Assembly: GCA_006384855.1 (NCBI GenBank)
Contig: VCJN01001970.1
Coordinates: 186,001 to 250,000 of the forward strand
DNA length: 64,000 nucleotides
Origin: Tetraselmis striata
Taxonomy: Eukaryota > Chlorophyta > Chlorodendrophyceae > Chlorodendrales > Chlorodendraceae
Direction of reading: 5' to 3'
The notes under the pieces were generated by a model. That model was given only the letters and a program-made list of their open reading frames with translations. It searched no databases and was not told the DNA's origin. Position numbers and translations under genes: made by a program. Shown one piece after another: positions 1 to 11,979 of the stretch (position 1 is the first letter of the stretch; each line of letters starts with the position of its first letter).

Positions 1-2726
1 CGTGCCGGGGGACTAGGGGCCCTCGGGATGCCGCTCTAGCGTCGGCACATTATGCTGCAGCACGGCATAGGGTCCGGACACTAGTACGTAATAACCGCCG
101 CCGCCAGAGGGAGCGGGCCGTGCTAAAAGCGGTTCAGGATTTTAAGAAGGGTGGTGGGAGACGGGAGTTCTGGAAGTGGGCGCGCTCTCTCCGTAAGGAG
201 CAGGGTTCATTCGAGGGCGCGAACGACCATCCAATACGCGATCCGGTGTCGGGGGTTGTTCATACCGAGCCGGGCGAAATCAATGCGTGATGGGCGCGGC
301 ACTATCGGGAGCTGTTGCGTGACCCCCGCCCCCTAGCACAACGGGTTGCGATATACCGTGCGGCGTGGGAACACCGCCACGGTACATCGCCTCCCATTGC
401 CCCCGCACTAAACGGGATTAATGGGCATATAACATGGGAGGAACTAGTCGAGGCTCTTAGGCGCTTAAAAAATAATAAGGCCTAGGGGCAGGATGGGATC
501 ACTGCGGAGGCTTTAAAATTGGCGATATATATACGCCCCAAATAGCCATTTTGGCAAGGCATTGCTGGCCTTAATTAACGGGATGTGGACTAATAACTAT
601 ATCCCCCAGCAGTGGCGTAGCTCGGCCATAGTATCGGTGCCCAAGAAAGGCGATGCGACCGTTATGGACAATTACATGGGTATTTCGATTATGGGTGCCG
701 CTATGAAACTCCTTATGACCGTCATTAGCCAACGCTTGCAAGGCGTATGCCAAGCTAAAGGGATGATCCGCCGTTGGCAAGCTGGTTTTATGCGGAATAA
801 GGAGGGCCCCATGCAAGTCGCCAGCTTGTTCGATATCGCGGCTCGTCGCCAAGCGGCAGGTCTACCCACGTACGCGGGTTTTATTGACTTTAGGAAGGCA
901 TATGACACCGTACCTCTTGAGCTTTCATTCCTAAAGCTACAAGTCATAGGAGTAACGAGTCATATGCTTACCTTCATTAAAACTTTATACATGGATAGTA
1001 TGGTACGGGTCAAGACAGGGGTGGCCCCGGGCACACTATCAGACCCCATACCCATAGAGCGTGGCCTCCGACAGGGATGCCCCGCTTCCCCCATCCTATT
1101 TGACATATTTATTAACGACGATATATTCGATGGGGTAGAACATCTAGAGTGTGATGTACCAGGGTGCACCGACACATTAGCGGCAAGGCAACCACTAAGG
1201 GTGCCAGGTCAGCTATATACGCGGACGACGCTGTTGGTATCACAGGCTCGTTCGATAACATGCATGCCATGTTCGTCCACTTCTCGCAATAGGCGGAGGA
1301 CCATTTTATGGGGTTAGGGGTACGTAAGTGTGGGGTGATGGCTTTAGGCCGATATTCCGACGAGACCGCGTTACGCGAACAAGCTGCCCGATGGCAGCTT
1401 GGGGGGGAACGGGTACCGGTTGTTAATGAATATAGGTACTTGGGTACGGTCATTAAGTCGGATTTAGGTATGCAACACATAGTAGACGACCGGGTTAAGA
1501 AGGGTAAACGTGCTATTGAGGCGCTCGATTCGGTATTAGTCGGTGGACGGGACATAATTCCTATTCATGTCCGTTTGTCGGTTTTTAAAACCTGTGTACT
1601 GATGGGTGTGAAGTATGGGGCATGGATAGAACTAGCGGCGCGAATAAATTACAAACCGTACTCAATCAGTGCTTGCGGTGCCTCATTGGGGTAAGTAAAA
1701 CCTCCCCTGGGGTGGCCACTGCACCGATGATGCGGGAATTGGATATTGCGCCCATAGAGGCTACGGCCGCTGCGGCACGGGCTCGGGCGTTCCTTAAAGC
1801 ATCCGACTTGAATACATGTATAACCCATTTAGTAGATCAGCCAAGTCGGGCGCGCCCTAACACGTGTACGTCAGGGACTGTGCGGTGGTTAGATCGACTA
1901 GCTAGGGCGAACGTAGGGCTAGCTGAGGGGGGCGCACCTTCCACTTGAGTGGAGGTCACTAGCTGCGCGATGCCGCTAAACGAGTAAAGGCATCGGTGTG
2001 GGCGCGTTACGAATCGCCGGCATCGTTAGCACGCAATAAAACCTGGGCGGGTATATATGCATGTCCATGCGTCCTATGCGTCAAACCCGTTGCCACAGTA
2101 CGGTGTGGGTGTCTCCGCGGGGTTGTGGCCGGGTTGCACATTATGATACAATTACGCACCCGAGTATTTCCCACTGCCGGCCGATTGGCCCGGATTCATG
2201 CCATGCCTGAGCGGTTCCTTGAACACTGCCCTGCATGTGGCGGAGGTGAATCTGAGTATCGAACATGCATATGTTGGTGGAGTGCCCGCGGTGGGGGTAT
2301 CACCGTCATAATTTTGGGTTGTTAGTTCCGGAGTTCAGGGATTTTATTAGTAGTCAGGTTATTGCGTCAACACCTGAGGACTTAACTGCCTTTATCTTGG
2401 GCGGGGTCCCCCCGTCCCTTCACGGCGCCCTGGATTTTACTGGGAATGGGAAAAGTTTCCAGCTATGGCGTCGGGCCCTCCCTCACATTGCCTTTTTTGT
2501 TGCACATGTATCGCACTCCCGAAATGTCTTGCTCCGCGGGTTGGGGCTTGCCCCAACTCGCATTACTCGAATGGGCCGACGCCCAAACGGGTAGGGCGGA
2601 CCTTTCGGGGTCGTCAGTGCCGGGTATTTTGATGGCAGTGTTTTAGACGGTGATCCAACAGTGTTGTAAATTCCGTCACTCGCCTTTAGTTAGTCTTGCA
2701 GAATGCTTCGGCAATTTGCTTGATGA
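1..2726 (+). pseudogene. LINE A: non-LTR retrotransposon reverse transcriptase, 3' part, frameshifted
   Basis: The start lies outside the window. Reading across frames, ~120-420 resembles the linker before a LINE RT (RREFWKWARSLRKEQ; later WARHYRELLRD). The first RT motif follows at ~430-530 (ITWEELVEALRRLKNNKA, an in-frame TAG, then GQDGITAEALK). The palm continues in one open frame at 562-1140 (FIDFRKAYDTV; LRQGCPASPILFDIFIND). The catalytic YADDA is present at ~1215-1230 but in another frame, so at least one frameshift separates it from the preceding motif. The C-terminus (~2225-2330) has a CPAC...C...H...C knuckle of the kind seen at LINE ORF2 ends. Family knowledge: such a protein performs target-primed reverse transcription. 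Stops and frameshifts make this copy non-functional as read. Its 3' UTR is interrupted at 2731 by a DNA transposon and resumes at 7693. Confidence 0.85.
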
Positions 2727-2731
2727 CTATA

Positions 2732-2821
2732 GATGATTTCCACGATAAGGTGCTAGTACACAAATACGGTGTTAAGGATTCGTACCCGTACTGGCCCCGG
2801 GCAGTAGCTCTTCCCGGGCGC
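2732..2821 (+). repeat. Left terminal inverted repeat of the ISL2EU-like element
   Basis: About 90 bp starting GATGATTTCCACGATAAGG. It matches the reverse complement of 7590-7687 with one substitution in the GGGCAGTAGCTC / GGGCAGGAGCTC stretch, a 3-bp indel after GGTGCTAG, and a few extra bases at the outer end of the right copy. Confidence 0.92.
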
Positions 2822-2925
2822 GGCCGCCCCGCGCACTCGCGGAGGCGTTTGACTGCTGGCATGTCCGATGCTCGCCAGTCAATGTCGCCACCCTCACGCC
2901 AGCACAGCACACCAGACCAACCACC

Positions 2926-5295
2926 ATGGGAATTCCCAGCCTACTGAAGCTTGTCAACCCCATATGTGATAAGACAAACTTGTATGCGCTCGCACGTGGG
3001 CGCCGCTTGGGCATCGATGGGCACGTTTGGTTGCACCAGTTAGGGTACCATCACGCGCAGTCACTTGTGTTGGACAAGGATTACGAGCCGCTCGCGAAGC
3101 ACTTCTTACAACATGCTCAGACCGTACTGGGGCGGGGAGTAGATCTTCTTTTCGTGTTCGATGGCGCGCCCATGCTTGCAAAGCGACAGACGGATGCGGC
3201 GCGCCAAGTCAACCGCGCCAAGGCCTTCGCTGAGGTGCAGTACGATGGAGCCGAAGCGGATCCTAAGATGTTGCGCGCCGCAGTCACACTTGGGTGGCCA
3301 GCCGTCAAGGCTGCTATCTCGGAGCTGCGGCGCGCAAGTATACCCTACATAGTCGCGCCCTTTGAGGCCGACGCCCAACTCGCGGTCTTTGCCCGCGAAG
3401 GGAAGATTTGGGCGGTTGTTACAGTGGACAGCGACTTCATAATACATGGCTTGCCTCACATATTTTTCAAAGTCAACATTCGCATTGGCCGGTGTGTCAA
3501 ATACTCTAAACACATTCTCACTGACCCTGCAAGGTGGCCGGACACCGACAAAGTTTAGACCCAATTTTTGAAACTGGTCAAGGCTACAGGCTTGCCTTTC
3601 GTTCTGTGTTTTGGGCTCCTTGTTGGTTGTGACTACGGCACCAAGGTAAAGGGCATGGGGCAGAAAAAGGCACTTGACATTTGCCAAGAACTGGCTAACC
3701 AACATGGTCCGGCTGTTTTCCTTGATCCGGCTGAAGCTGTACCCTTGATGGCGATGGAAATGCTTGCAAGGCTGAGCAACAACTCAGGTGCGCGCTGCAC
3801 ATGTGGCTGGGCCTGGGTGGCCATGGCTGGTCATGGGCTGGGTGTGTGTGGCTGGGCCTGGGCACCCTGGCAAGGCATCCTTATTTATATGACATGCGTA
3901 CATGATGCCGTTTGCAGATTTTGATGCTTCGGCATGGATCTCCACAGCCCAGAATGCAGTGGATGCGTTCCAGCATGCCCTCGCATACAACCCTGAAACA
4001 AAGAAAGTGGAGACAACAAACCGCATTCATATCAGCTCTGCCTTTGAACAATGGCATTTTCTTGGTACCAGCATCGATGATGATGATGCAGAAGCGGGCG
4101 CTGGGGCTGCTCAGCCCGACGGGCATGTCCGAGCAGCTGCCGCCGGTGTCTGAGATTCGCACGCCAGCAATCGCGTGGCATCTGACAGAGGAAATGATTG
4201 ACGGCGCAAAGTGTCCTGCGCTGGATGCCCAAGGTGAGTGGGTGGATACAAACTTCCACCCAACCGTCCCTCAGCTACGGCGTTGGTGCCGCACGCGGCA
4301 TGGAATGCCTTTGTTCTCTAATGCGTCACGGGCAGAATTGGTTGCACGAGTCAAAGAGCGCCAGAAGCTCGAGCAGGAAATGGAGGGAAGACAAGAGCGC
4401 GTGTTGTTGCGTGACCCCCACGGGCGCAACCTGCACGAGCACATCCTGGCCAGCCACCCCGATCAGTCCTGGCACTTCGTGGAGGCGACTGACAGACAGC
4501 GAGACCAGCTACTTCCAACAGATGGCTGGTTGACAGACGTTGTGCAGATTGGGCGTGAGGCCCCTACTGTCAGTGAGATGTTTCTCCTGTCACACTAGGA
4601 AAACAAAGTGCACCTGCTGGACTCTCGGACGCGGACTATTCTGGATGATGCCTTCAGCAGGGTTGCAGAGCTGCAACAACTTTGCGTACCATCCTAACAC
4701 TAACGTCAGCTTGCCGCGCACTCGTCATGGCGGGCGCCAAGGGCCAGTTTTCTTCAAGTTTTCTGCTCCAGCAAGTCAGCGGATGGAGACTACTTACCAT
4801 GTGTGGGCTGAGTGTAGCGTCGCTGCACTCCCAGGCTCCCACCCCTTTGTCGCCCAAATCCTACGCTGTGGCTGCACCTGCCCTCTCAAATCCAGCGGTG
4901 ATTGCGTGCACCTGCTTGTGCTCATGGTGGTTGTCTGGAACTTACCGCGCCCATGGGGCGACCTGCCTTCCACGTCCCGTCGCTGTGCATGGCTCGATCA
5001 TGTCAATGGTGACACTTATGACGTCACTACCCCTTTGCCAATTATTCCCTTTCTACAGTCGTCATTCACTCCTCAGGTGAGGAACGTCAGTGGAATGGCA
5101 AAGCGTGTGCTGCCGGTCTCCGACAGCGCCGGCTGGCGCTACAAGTTCAATCCTGTGGCAGACGCAGACATGGAGCCGATGTTGCATGGGCGTTCATCTG
5201 AGCAGCGCGTGAAAGCACGGGAGGCGTTGTGGGACACACTCCGCCAACACCTGGGCGAGCCTTGTGCAGCTGATGTGGCGTGGCGCGGCTTGTGA
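2926..5295 (+). pseudogene. XPG/FEN1-family nuclease with SAP- and SWIM-like modules (transposon accessory protein)
   Basis: The start ATG is at 2926, giving MGIPSLLKLV, the N-terminal pattern of FEN1/EXO1 nucleases. Catalytic acidic sites are all visible: RLGIDGHVW, FVFDGAP, APFEADAQLA, TVDSDF and GCDYG, the last followed by a helix-two-turn-helix stretch (KVKGMGQKKA). An in-frame TAG at 3556 splits the nuclease just before GCDYG. A likely intron (about 3787-3917, ending TTTGCAG) leads to a second part with a SAP-like segment (about 4260-4350) and, after further frame changes near 4100 and 4590, a SWIM zinc finger at ~4869-4910 (CGCTCPLKSSGDCVHL, CxC...CxH). The final frame stops at 5295. 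Known of the family: structure-specific 5' flap cleavage. Inferred: a DNA-processing partner of the neighbouring transposase. The stop and shifts suggest decay, although unrecognised introns could explain some. Confidence 0.75.
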
Positions 5296-5640
5296 GATTG
5301 TGTGTTGCAGCGCAGGCACTACGGTAGGCCAATCATTAGGCCGGGTGGGACTGGGGCCCTTCATCACCAATCATTCTCATTTCTTTGAGACGGCGATGAG
5401 GATTGTAAATATTTTGAATTACAATTATGATCTCTACACCTCCGCCGCCTCACTCTCGCCCAGTGCATCACTGCCAGTGTCATTTACAGTGCTGCACAGG
5501 GGGCGCTGCAAATTGCACAAATGCCCCACCACATTAAAAGCCTTTTCTATCATATCTACCGAATGCAGCGACATTTTTTGGCTGCAAAGAACCTCCATTG
5601 CTGCACCTTGCAAAAGTGACGCTCCACGTGAATGCGTAGA

Positions 5641-7471
5641 TCAGACTTTTCGCCATTGCCCTCCCTCGCTCTCATCAGCGGTGTAGTGCCGCACGTTCTG
5701 CCAACGGCGCGCCGGCGCGATCATCTGGGAGCCAGTCGCATGCAGCAGGGGTGCGCACTGGTCAAACCCCTTGTCCAGCGGGATGCAGTCGGCCCTCTCC
5801 AGAATCTGCAACCAGTGAGATACACGTAGAATCTCTGTGTCAGTGATTCGGCCAGGGTACGCCTGAGATGTGCCACAGTAGGCGCCTACAGGCATGATGG
5901 CGGCCAGCAGCTTGGCAGTGTGCCCCTGCTTGTAATCGGACCAACATGTGCGAGCAGCTTTCCTGCTGCACGGAGCCTGGAATCTGAAATATGTGCAGTC
6001 CCAAATCATGCGGACCACCGCACCAAATACCTTCTTCCACTCATGGCCAACACGGTCGCGCATTTGGTCCGTGGTGGGCACAAGGAACTCCACATTGAAA
6101 ATGGTATTCAAATATGATATCCACGTGGGAAAGATGCGGGTGAAGCTGGCTACCTTGATACCAGTCCATGCGTTGATGACGCGTGTCGTCATGCCAGTGC
6201 GGAGCTTCACCAGGGTGACCAGACAGACGTCCTGGGTGCTGAAATTCCTCTGCTCCGGTTTGCCAGCGGAGCGGCGTTGCGCCGTACCATTTGCTGCTGC
6301 CTCCATCCTCTCAATAGATTGCTGGCCGTTCCAGTACCGCAGCCGCTCAGCCACACCATCCGTGTTAACCCAGTAAAAAAATGCTTGCAGAGATTGCGCA
6401 GTCGGAAAACCAGTGATATGATTGACATATTGGTTCCACGCCGAGCCGTCGCGCATCACATTATCCCATGTCAAGCAATCCACAGCGAAGTCAAGCATTC
6501 TATCTATTTCTTGGTTCTTGCGCTGCAATTCAGCCATGGCCTGCGTTAGCAAAGTGCTGGTTGTCTGTCGCTGCTCAGCGAGCTCCACTCGGAGCTGTTC
6601 CACTTGTTCCTGCAAGACATCTTTCTCCCTCAAGGACTGCTGCATGGACTCCTTTAGCCTGTCTGCCTCTGACTTGGCTGCATGGTACATGCTTTTGCTG
6701 TCCTGCAACTGAGATTCCAGCATCCGAATTCGCTGCTGCATGTGCGCAACATCAAGAGGGTCCGCTGGCTGGGGGTTTGCAGCACGCCGGGGAGACTGCT
6801 GCCCATGTTGCTATCCGCATACATGCTGATGATGACCTGCTGGGGTGGCGGTTGGCCGGCGGAGTGTTTTCTTGCTGGAGACCGTGAGAAGGGGGGCGGG
6901 GGCGCCGCCTCGGCGAGGCAGGGCTGGCTGCTGACCGTTGGTTAGTGATGTTGCTGAGAGGTGACCGGAACGCAGCACGTGGGTCTCCAAACTGTCGCAC
7001 TCCAGCTCCAAGCACCGCGCTGACCATGGCAGCTCCACGGGAGGGAGGCCGCGGAGGAATGGATGCAGAAGCTGGTCGAGGGGAGGCGGGACGGCTGTTG
7101 CCGTTGCAGACTCGCGCGGGTGTAGGCGTGGGTGGTACGCGCCGCTGGTCAACGTTCGAGAATGGGAGAGGGAACGCGGTCTTGGTCAGCGTCTTCACCT
7201 TGCTTTGCCCTACCGTAACCATACGCTTATCTTCTTCCTTGAAGTGAGAGGTGTGCACACGGTAGCTCTTCGGCGCCTTCAAGACCCGGTCGCGCAGCTC
7301 TTTGTCGTTGAGCACCAGGTTGTCCAGCACCTTTTCTAGGCGGGCGCGGTCATGCGCGAAGATGTTCATGCCATGCCCATCCCGGTCCACCGACTTGCCA
7401 CAACCTGGGTGGTTGCACACGCAGTATCTTGCGTTGCCCTTAGCGCGTCGTTGGGCTACAGGGTCTGACAT
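5641..7471 (-). pseudogene. DDE transposase with THAP-like N-terminus (DDE_Tnp_4 type)
   Basis: Read from 7471 leftwards. The N-terminus has a Cys/His pattern (CVCNHPGCGKS ... VHTSHFKEED) like a THAP DNA-binding domain. A long Pro/Ser/Arg-rich linker follows. A second frame from 6741 encodes a coiled coil (MQQRIRMLESQLQDS..., about 60 residues) and the catalytic domain. Candidate acidic residues lie in IWDCTYF and, ~75 residues later, IPLDKGFD; the DKGF form is typical of DDE_Tnp_4 transposases. The third acidic residue is not certain. The two frames meet near 6745-6790, so one frameshift or an unrecognised intron is needed. It is convergent with the nuclease gene inside the same inverted repeats. 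Role: excision and integration of the element. Confidence 0.78.
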
Positions 7472-7589
7472 GGTGGCAAGCGAGCGAGTGGCGGCTGGTC
7501 AAGCTGAAAGCGGCCGTTGTGTGGCGATGGCGAGAGTTGGTGATGACGACGTCGCAGCGGCGCAGCCGCGCCAACAGCACGTTTCAGGA

Positions 7590-7687
7590 GCGCCCGGGAA
7601 GAGCTCCTGCCCGGGGCCAGTACGGGTACGAATCCTTAACACCGTATTTGTGTACTACTAGCACCTTATCGTGGAAATCATCGTCGT
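7590..7687 (-). repeat. Right terminal inverted repeat of the ISL2EU-like element
   Basis: Reverse complement of the left repeat at 2732-2821. The outer end carries an extra GAC/GTC-like triplet run (ATCATCGTCGT), a probable slippage change. It is followed by CTATA and then the LINE tail ACGGAGCGTCGCC. Confidence 0.92.
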
Positions 7688-7692
7688 CTATA

Positions 7693-7806
7693 ACGGAGCG
7701 TCGCCTACCAAGGGCTTTCCGCAACTGGATCGCTGCCTAAACGGCCGTCGTAGAGACGCTGCAGGGTTTCACTGGTGCCAGTCCTGTCCCGGGGGCGAAA
7801 ACAAAA
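7693..7806 (+). repeat. LINE A 3' tail, displaced by the DNA transposon
   Basis: Continues LINE A after the transposon. It matches 42090-42215 (second LINE copy) and 61503-61609 (short third copy) through CGGCCGTCGTAGAGACG and CCAGTCCTGTCCCGG, ending in GGGGGCGAAAACAAAAAAGG. An A-rich end is typical of non-LTR elements. Confidence 0.85.
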
Positions 7807-8276
7807 AAGGGCATAAGCAAGGTCATTTACCGTTAGAACCCCCGCGGATGACGCAATTTCGGGCTCTGACGGGAACCTGCACGGTACCAGTAGGTGAAGA
7901 TCACCTCACTGGTCCGAGGATCACCTACACACACACGTGCTCGCGTGGCCCGGACTCTGAACCGTGTGCGCATCACTCATCCATCCCGCCTTATGCGGGA
8001 TGCGGGCCGCTTTTAGGCGGCTTGCTGTGTTGATTTTCTAATTCTGGGGAACTGCCCTTTTTGTAATTCACACCAGTAGGTGACAAAGGTCTGAATCGGT
8101 GCTGCCGTGCTGCGCCGCCGCCGACGTAGTAACCATGGTAGCCCGCCGCCATAACCATAAAGCTGATATCCCGGAACCACATCAGTCCGTCGCGCCTTCA
8201 GGTTCCGACGACTAAACAGGGCCACCTGATACGGCCGCTCACCGACATTGGTCACTCAAATTCTAGCTCACTGACG
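7807..8276. other. Intergenic, upstream of DHDPS
   Basis: No convincing gene. Contains short inverted motifs around 7888-7930 (CCAGTAGGTGAAGATCACCTCACTGG), and related CCAGTAGGTGA at 8069. The sequence nearest 8277 is the presumed DHDPS promoter and 5' UTR, but I see no definite TATA box. Confidence 0.4.
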
Positions 8277-9647
8277 ATGCCGGTGGTCGCGATGGCCGTT
8301 GCCCGTTGCGTTGGGCAGCACGCCAGTATTCGGGCAGACGCTCCCCGCCGCCCTTCCCGTTTTGGCCGCCGGCGTCTCCCTGTCCGCGCTAGCCTGAACC
8401 AGCACCATCAGAGCGACAACTCGGCGGCAAATGCGCGTTGTATCTGTGCTGTAAAGACTCCTTTCCTGCCGAGTGGACAGTTTGACCTGGGGTCTTATGA
8501 GGAACAGCTAGATCGTCTGGTGCGGTCCTCGCCAACGCCGCTGCCTAATGCCTAATAACTCTGACGCTTGCCTAATAACCCCGCTGACAGAGTGGGGAGT
8601 TGCTCACAATATGTAGTCGAGGCTCGCCGTTTATCCATTCATGCACCTCGCAGGTACAGAATGGAGTTGATGGTGTCGTCGTCGGTGGGACCACTGGCGA
8701 AGGTCATTTGATGTCTTGGGACGAGCACCTCATGCTTATAGCCTGGACGTCCAGGCTGTTTGGGGACAAGCTGAAGGTCATTGGGAACACAGGATCTAAC
8801 AGCACTCGCGAAGCCGTCCATGCGACAGAGCAAGGCTTCGCGGTCCGGCCCTGAAACTCACCCATGTGCTGTATCTGGATATGCATGTGTTCTATGCCAA
8901 CATGGTGGTTTTCTTTGGTGATAGGTTGGCATGGATGCGGCACTGCAAATCAACCCTTATTACGGGAAGACGTCCAAGAGTGGTCTGTACACTCACTTCA
9001 ATGCGGTTCTTGACGAGGGGCCGGCGATCATCTACAACGTCCCTGGCCGCACTGGTCAGGACATTCCAGATGATGTTATACTGGATCTGTCCAAGCATGC
9101 AAATCTCCTGGTATGGCGAAAATTCCAGGGGATTTCGCGGATGGGGGGGGGGGGGGGGGGGGGTGATGTAGTGTGCATGAAGCTTGACTGCTTCACTGTG
9201 TTGCTGTAGGGGGTGAAAGAGTGCACTGGCAATACACGCATCTTGTCCTATGCGGAGAAGGGTGTGCGCTGCTGGAGCGGCAATGACGATGAGTGCCACG
9301 ATGCGCGACACAAGTATCGCGGCTTTGGAGTCATTTCTGTGGCTGCCAACCTTGTCCCTGGCGTGTGGAGCAAGCTGATGGGATCAGAGCCAGATTATGA
9401 ACTGGCACAAAAGATGGCTCCACTTGTGAGTTGGCTATTTCATGAGCCAAACCCCATCCCAGTGAACACAGCCATGGCTATGTGTGGTCTCTGCAAGCCA
9501 GTGTTCCGTGCCCCGTATGAGTTCTGCCCTAAGGAAAGCCGCATCGAAGGTGCTAAAATCCTGGAGGACTTGCTGGAGTACATGCCAGGCGTCGAAGAAG
9601 TGAAGGTGATGGAGGATGAGGATTTTACAGTAGTGTCTAGATATTGA
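8277..9647 (+). CDS. dapA: 4-hydroxy-tetrahydrodipicolinate synthase (DHDPS), plastid-targeted, four exons
   Basis: Condenses pyruvate with aspartate semialdehyde, the first committed step of lysine synthesis. Exons: 8277-8519, 8654-8842, 8925-9110, 9210-9647; all introns are GT-AG and all joints are phase 0, giving 351 aa. The first ~55 residues are Arg/Ser/Ala-rich, as in a chloroplast transit peptide. The enzyme then reads through GGTTGEG (substrate-binding Thr pair), [28 protein letters not shown] (catalytic Tyr) and [10 protein letters not shown], whose Lys is the expected Schiff-base residue. [12 protein letters not shown] and [11 protein letters not shown] match the plant-type family rather than bacterial short forms, and the length agrees. 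An alternative start is the Met at 8292. Intron 3 holds a run of 21 G. The gene is convergent with SLP. No breaks are seen, so it appears functional. Confidence 0.96.
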
Positions 9648-10826
9648 GGCATATGAGCCTGTGACCGAGGGAATGTGGTGTGCGGCAAGTGCACTGCATT
9701 GCAATCGCCGGGGATTGTGCTCCACCCAACCAGGCTTGGGTCTACACCATATCTGTGCAGCCGCCGGGGTGTAGGTCATAATTGACTATTTTGAGAGATG
9801 GGTCGTGAAACGTCAGCAAGGAGGGTGGCCGTAAAGTCTTAAGAGCAATTTCTACAGGAACATGCATTGCCATTTCTAATGGATTGATAATCATATCTAA
9901 GAACTTCTAGAAAAACAACTGTTCTCGGGCTCCCGATGGTTACATTTGCAAACCCCAATAGTGCCTGCTTTCAGAGTTCTGCTCCCAGATATCCTCTTTC
10001 ATTAAGGGTGTGTGCTCGGCAACCGGAGTGCTGTTGGCGCACATGTTATCTGTAGGTGCAGCGTCAAACAGTGCATTTTCCAGGCCGTACATGTGCACAT
10101 GGACACTGCACATTGTGTATTTACAAAAGTAACCTTATTACTATATTTGACACTTCTTGACCTGCACAAATGAGGCACAGCTCTGCATATATAAATCGAC
10201 AGACATTTACCACATGTTTTGTGAGTGTGCAAGACTTCATTCATGTCGGGCTGCATGCAGCAATGACCCTTGTGCTGGTGTAATGTAACAATGTACATGG
10301 ATTGTGCTCAACTAACATGATGTGCAGTACACTCTGGGGAGGTTAGGCACCCATAGGAATAGCATGGTACGCACCGTTACGATGGAAAAAATGTTGCTGG
10401 TCTTAAGGGTGTGGGCTTGAGGAAGAACATCCTCTGTACGAGCTACAAAAGCAGTTTACATCAGGGCACCGGCCGCTTTTTTTCCTCCAACAAAACTGAA
10501 AATCCACCTCCATGAACCAATGGAACTGCATGCTATTGGCACCAAATTGAGTATGTGTCAAGCTTTGGGTATTAGTAACTCTCAGAAACTGAATAATCAT
10601 GCCTGAAACTAGGTAGGTTAGCAGTCCTACAGCGGGTACGTGAATCAGTGATAAGTCATATTAGTGCTACAACCTTCGCTAGCCTCTTGGTGCGTTATGT
10701 GCCTCCTATAGCAGCACTCGTATATGAGGCTCCTCATAATCCCAGGTTCTGCCATACCAACCTTTTTCCAGGCGCTGCCCACCTGGGTCATATGGCATAT
10801 CAGACAGACAGCATCGTTATTATTGC

Positions 10827-10828
<2 letters not shown>

Positions 10829-10872
<44 letters not shown>
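10829..10872. repeat. (CA)22 microsatellite
   Basis: Perfect CA dinucleotide run of 44 bp, followed by AT-rich sequence with a TA run at 10914-10932. Confidence 0.98.
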
Positions 10873-10875
<3 letters not shown>

Positions 10876-10913
10876 TCATACAAAAATATATTATATATGT
10901 AAATATAAAATAC

Positions 10914-10932
10914 ATATATATATATATATATA
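10914..10932. repeat. (TA)n microsatellite
   Basis: Short alternating AT tract within an AT-rich block that continues to about 10990. Confidence 0.9.
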
Positions 10933-11979
10933 ATATGCACGTATAATATGTGCTTATCATATACACATATGTAATGTCCGCTCATATATATGTGTAAGGG
11001 ACATGTTAGTTGTATCCAGTGGATATAGCGTTATTTGTGTCAAGGTCCAACTGCAGCTTCTGGACAAGCTGTTCTGGACAAGCTGCGGTAGTGCCTCCAG
11101 TACCCGTAGCACAGGAACGGAGGCACTTTACTACAGGGTCTGGGCACGGATATGAATTAGGTCACACTGGACTCGCCATTGACTCGCATTGTCGTCCCGC
11201 ACCCATCGGGCACGATGGCCACCTCTCCCCCGCCCCCTTGCGCCTGTATTGACGGCGCCGAATCTGCCACTCATGATATGTTTGGTAGTCCGCACTCCTT
11301 GCCTCCCACTGTACATACCCCTTGCAGGTATTACATATATATTCAGTATGAAAGTAAAACGCAGCTACACGTCAGTGTTGCCCTCATGTGGGACATACTC
11401 GCCGCTGCCCCTCTTGTCAAGCCTCTTGAGCTGCAATGGTGGACCTGCACAAGTATGGAGTTTGATGCGGGCGTCAACAATATTTTCCATTAACATGTTA
11501 AAAAGAAGCATGTCTGGAAGTAAAAGACATTGTCCATCAGTGCTGTGGCGATATGCGGACTACCGGACAGTGATGAACAAGGAGCCCTTGCGGATTAGTC
11601 CCATGCGTATGTTAGCATTGCATTTGCTGTCCGAAGAAATGCACAATCTGGTAGATGTTTATGTGCCCGCAGTGGTGGAACGATTAGCACTGAAAAGAAG
11701 CAAATGGACGGACTGCAGGCTGGGCTGTGCCTGACAACTCTTCCTATGTGAGATGCCTGCCTCTCATTCATCACGTGCCTCACACCAAAGTCGCTAGAAC
11801 CATGATGAATTTTTGCAGTCATACAAACAACACCTGGTCTGTGCAGCATGGGCATGACAAGTATGAACAACATATCCGTCATGCATGGGTTAGTTGTGGT
11901 TCTGGGGGGGCACGCGCTGCTAATTTCTGGGAATTTACATGCCTTCCGAAGCTATCATCCCGTATATCCATCTATGTCC

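Larger units (their letters stand above)
2732..7687. mobile_element. ISL2EU/IS4EU-like DNA transposon, 4,956 bp, inserted in LINE A
   Basis: The element is bounded by ~90-bp terminal inverted repeats and a short target duplication (CTATA at 2727-2731 and 7688-7692; the true duplication could be a nested subset such as TA). A related LINE copy at 42051-42110 reads straight through the insertion point (TTGACTATAACGGAGCG), giving an empty-site comparison. It holds two convergent genes: an XPG/FEN1-like nuclease with SAP- and SWIM-like parts (+) and a THAP-like/DDE transposase (-). A THAP-like transposase paired with a SWIM-bearing nuclease is the layout I recall for ISL2EU/IS4EU elements, where the nuclease is usually YqaJ-type. 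Family placement is inference from domain content; the boundaries are seen directly. Confidence 0.85.
9648..11979. other. Long intergenic region between convergent DHDPS and SLP genes
   Basis: Holds the two 3' ends. TGTAA, the usual green-algal polyadenylation word, occurs on the plus strand at ~10278 and as TTACA (minus strand) at ~11331. The stretch 10829-10990 is simple sequence. Open frames at 11.2-11.9 kb on both strands resemble no family I know, and I do not call a gene. A 13-bp direct repeat (TTCTGGACAAGCT) occurs twice at 11058-11085. Confidence 0.5.

Noticed and set aside
2732..7687. Helitron or Kolobok classification
   Set aside because: Long inverted repeats and a THAP-like/DDE pair exclude Helitron; the nuclease plus SWIM layout fits ISL2EU better than Kolobok, though this is not proven.
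10645..10985. Several short frames encoding (Cys-Val)n, (Thr-His)n or (Ile-Tyr)n
   Set aside because: Translations of CA and TA microsatellites.
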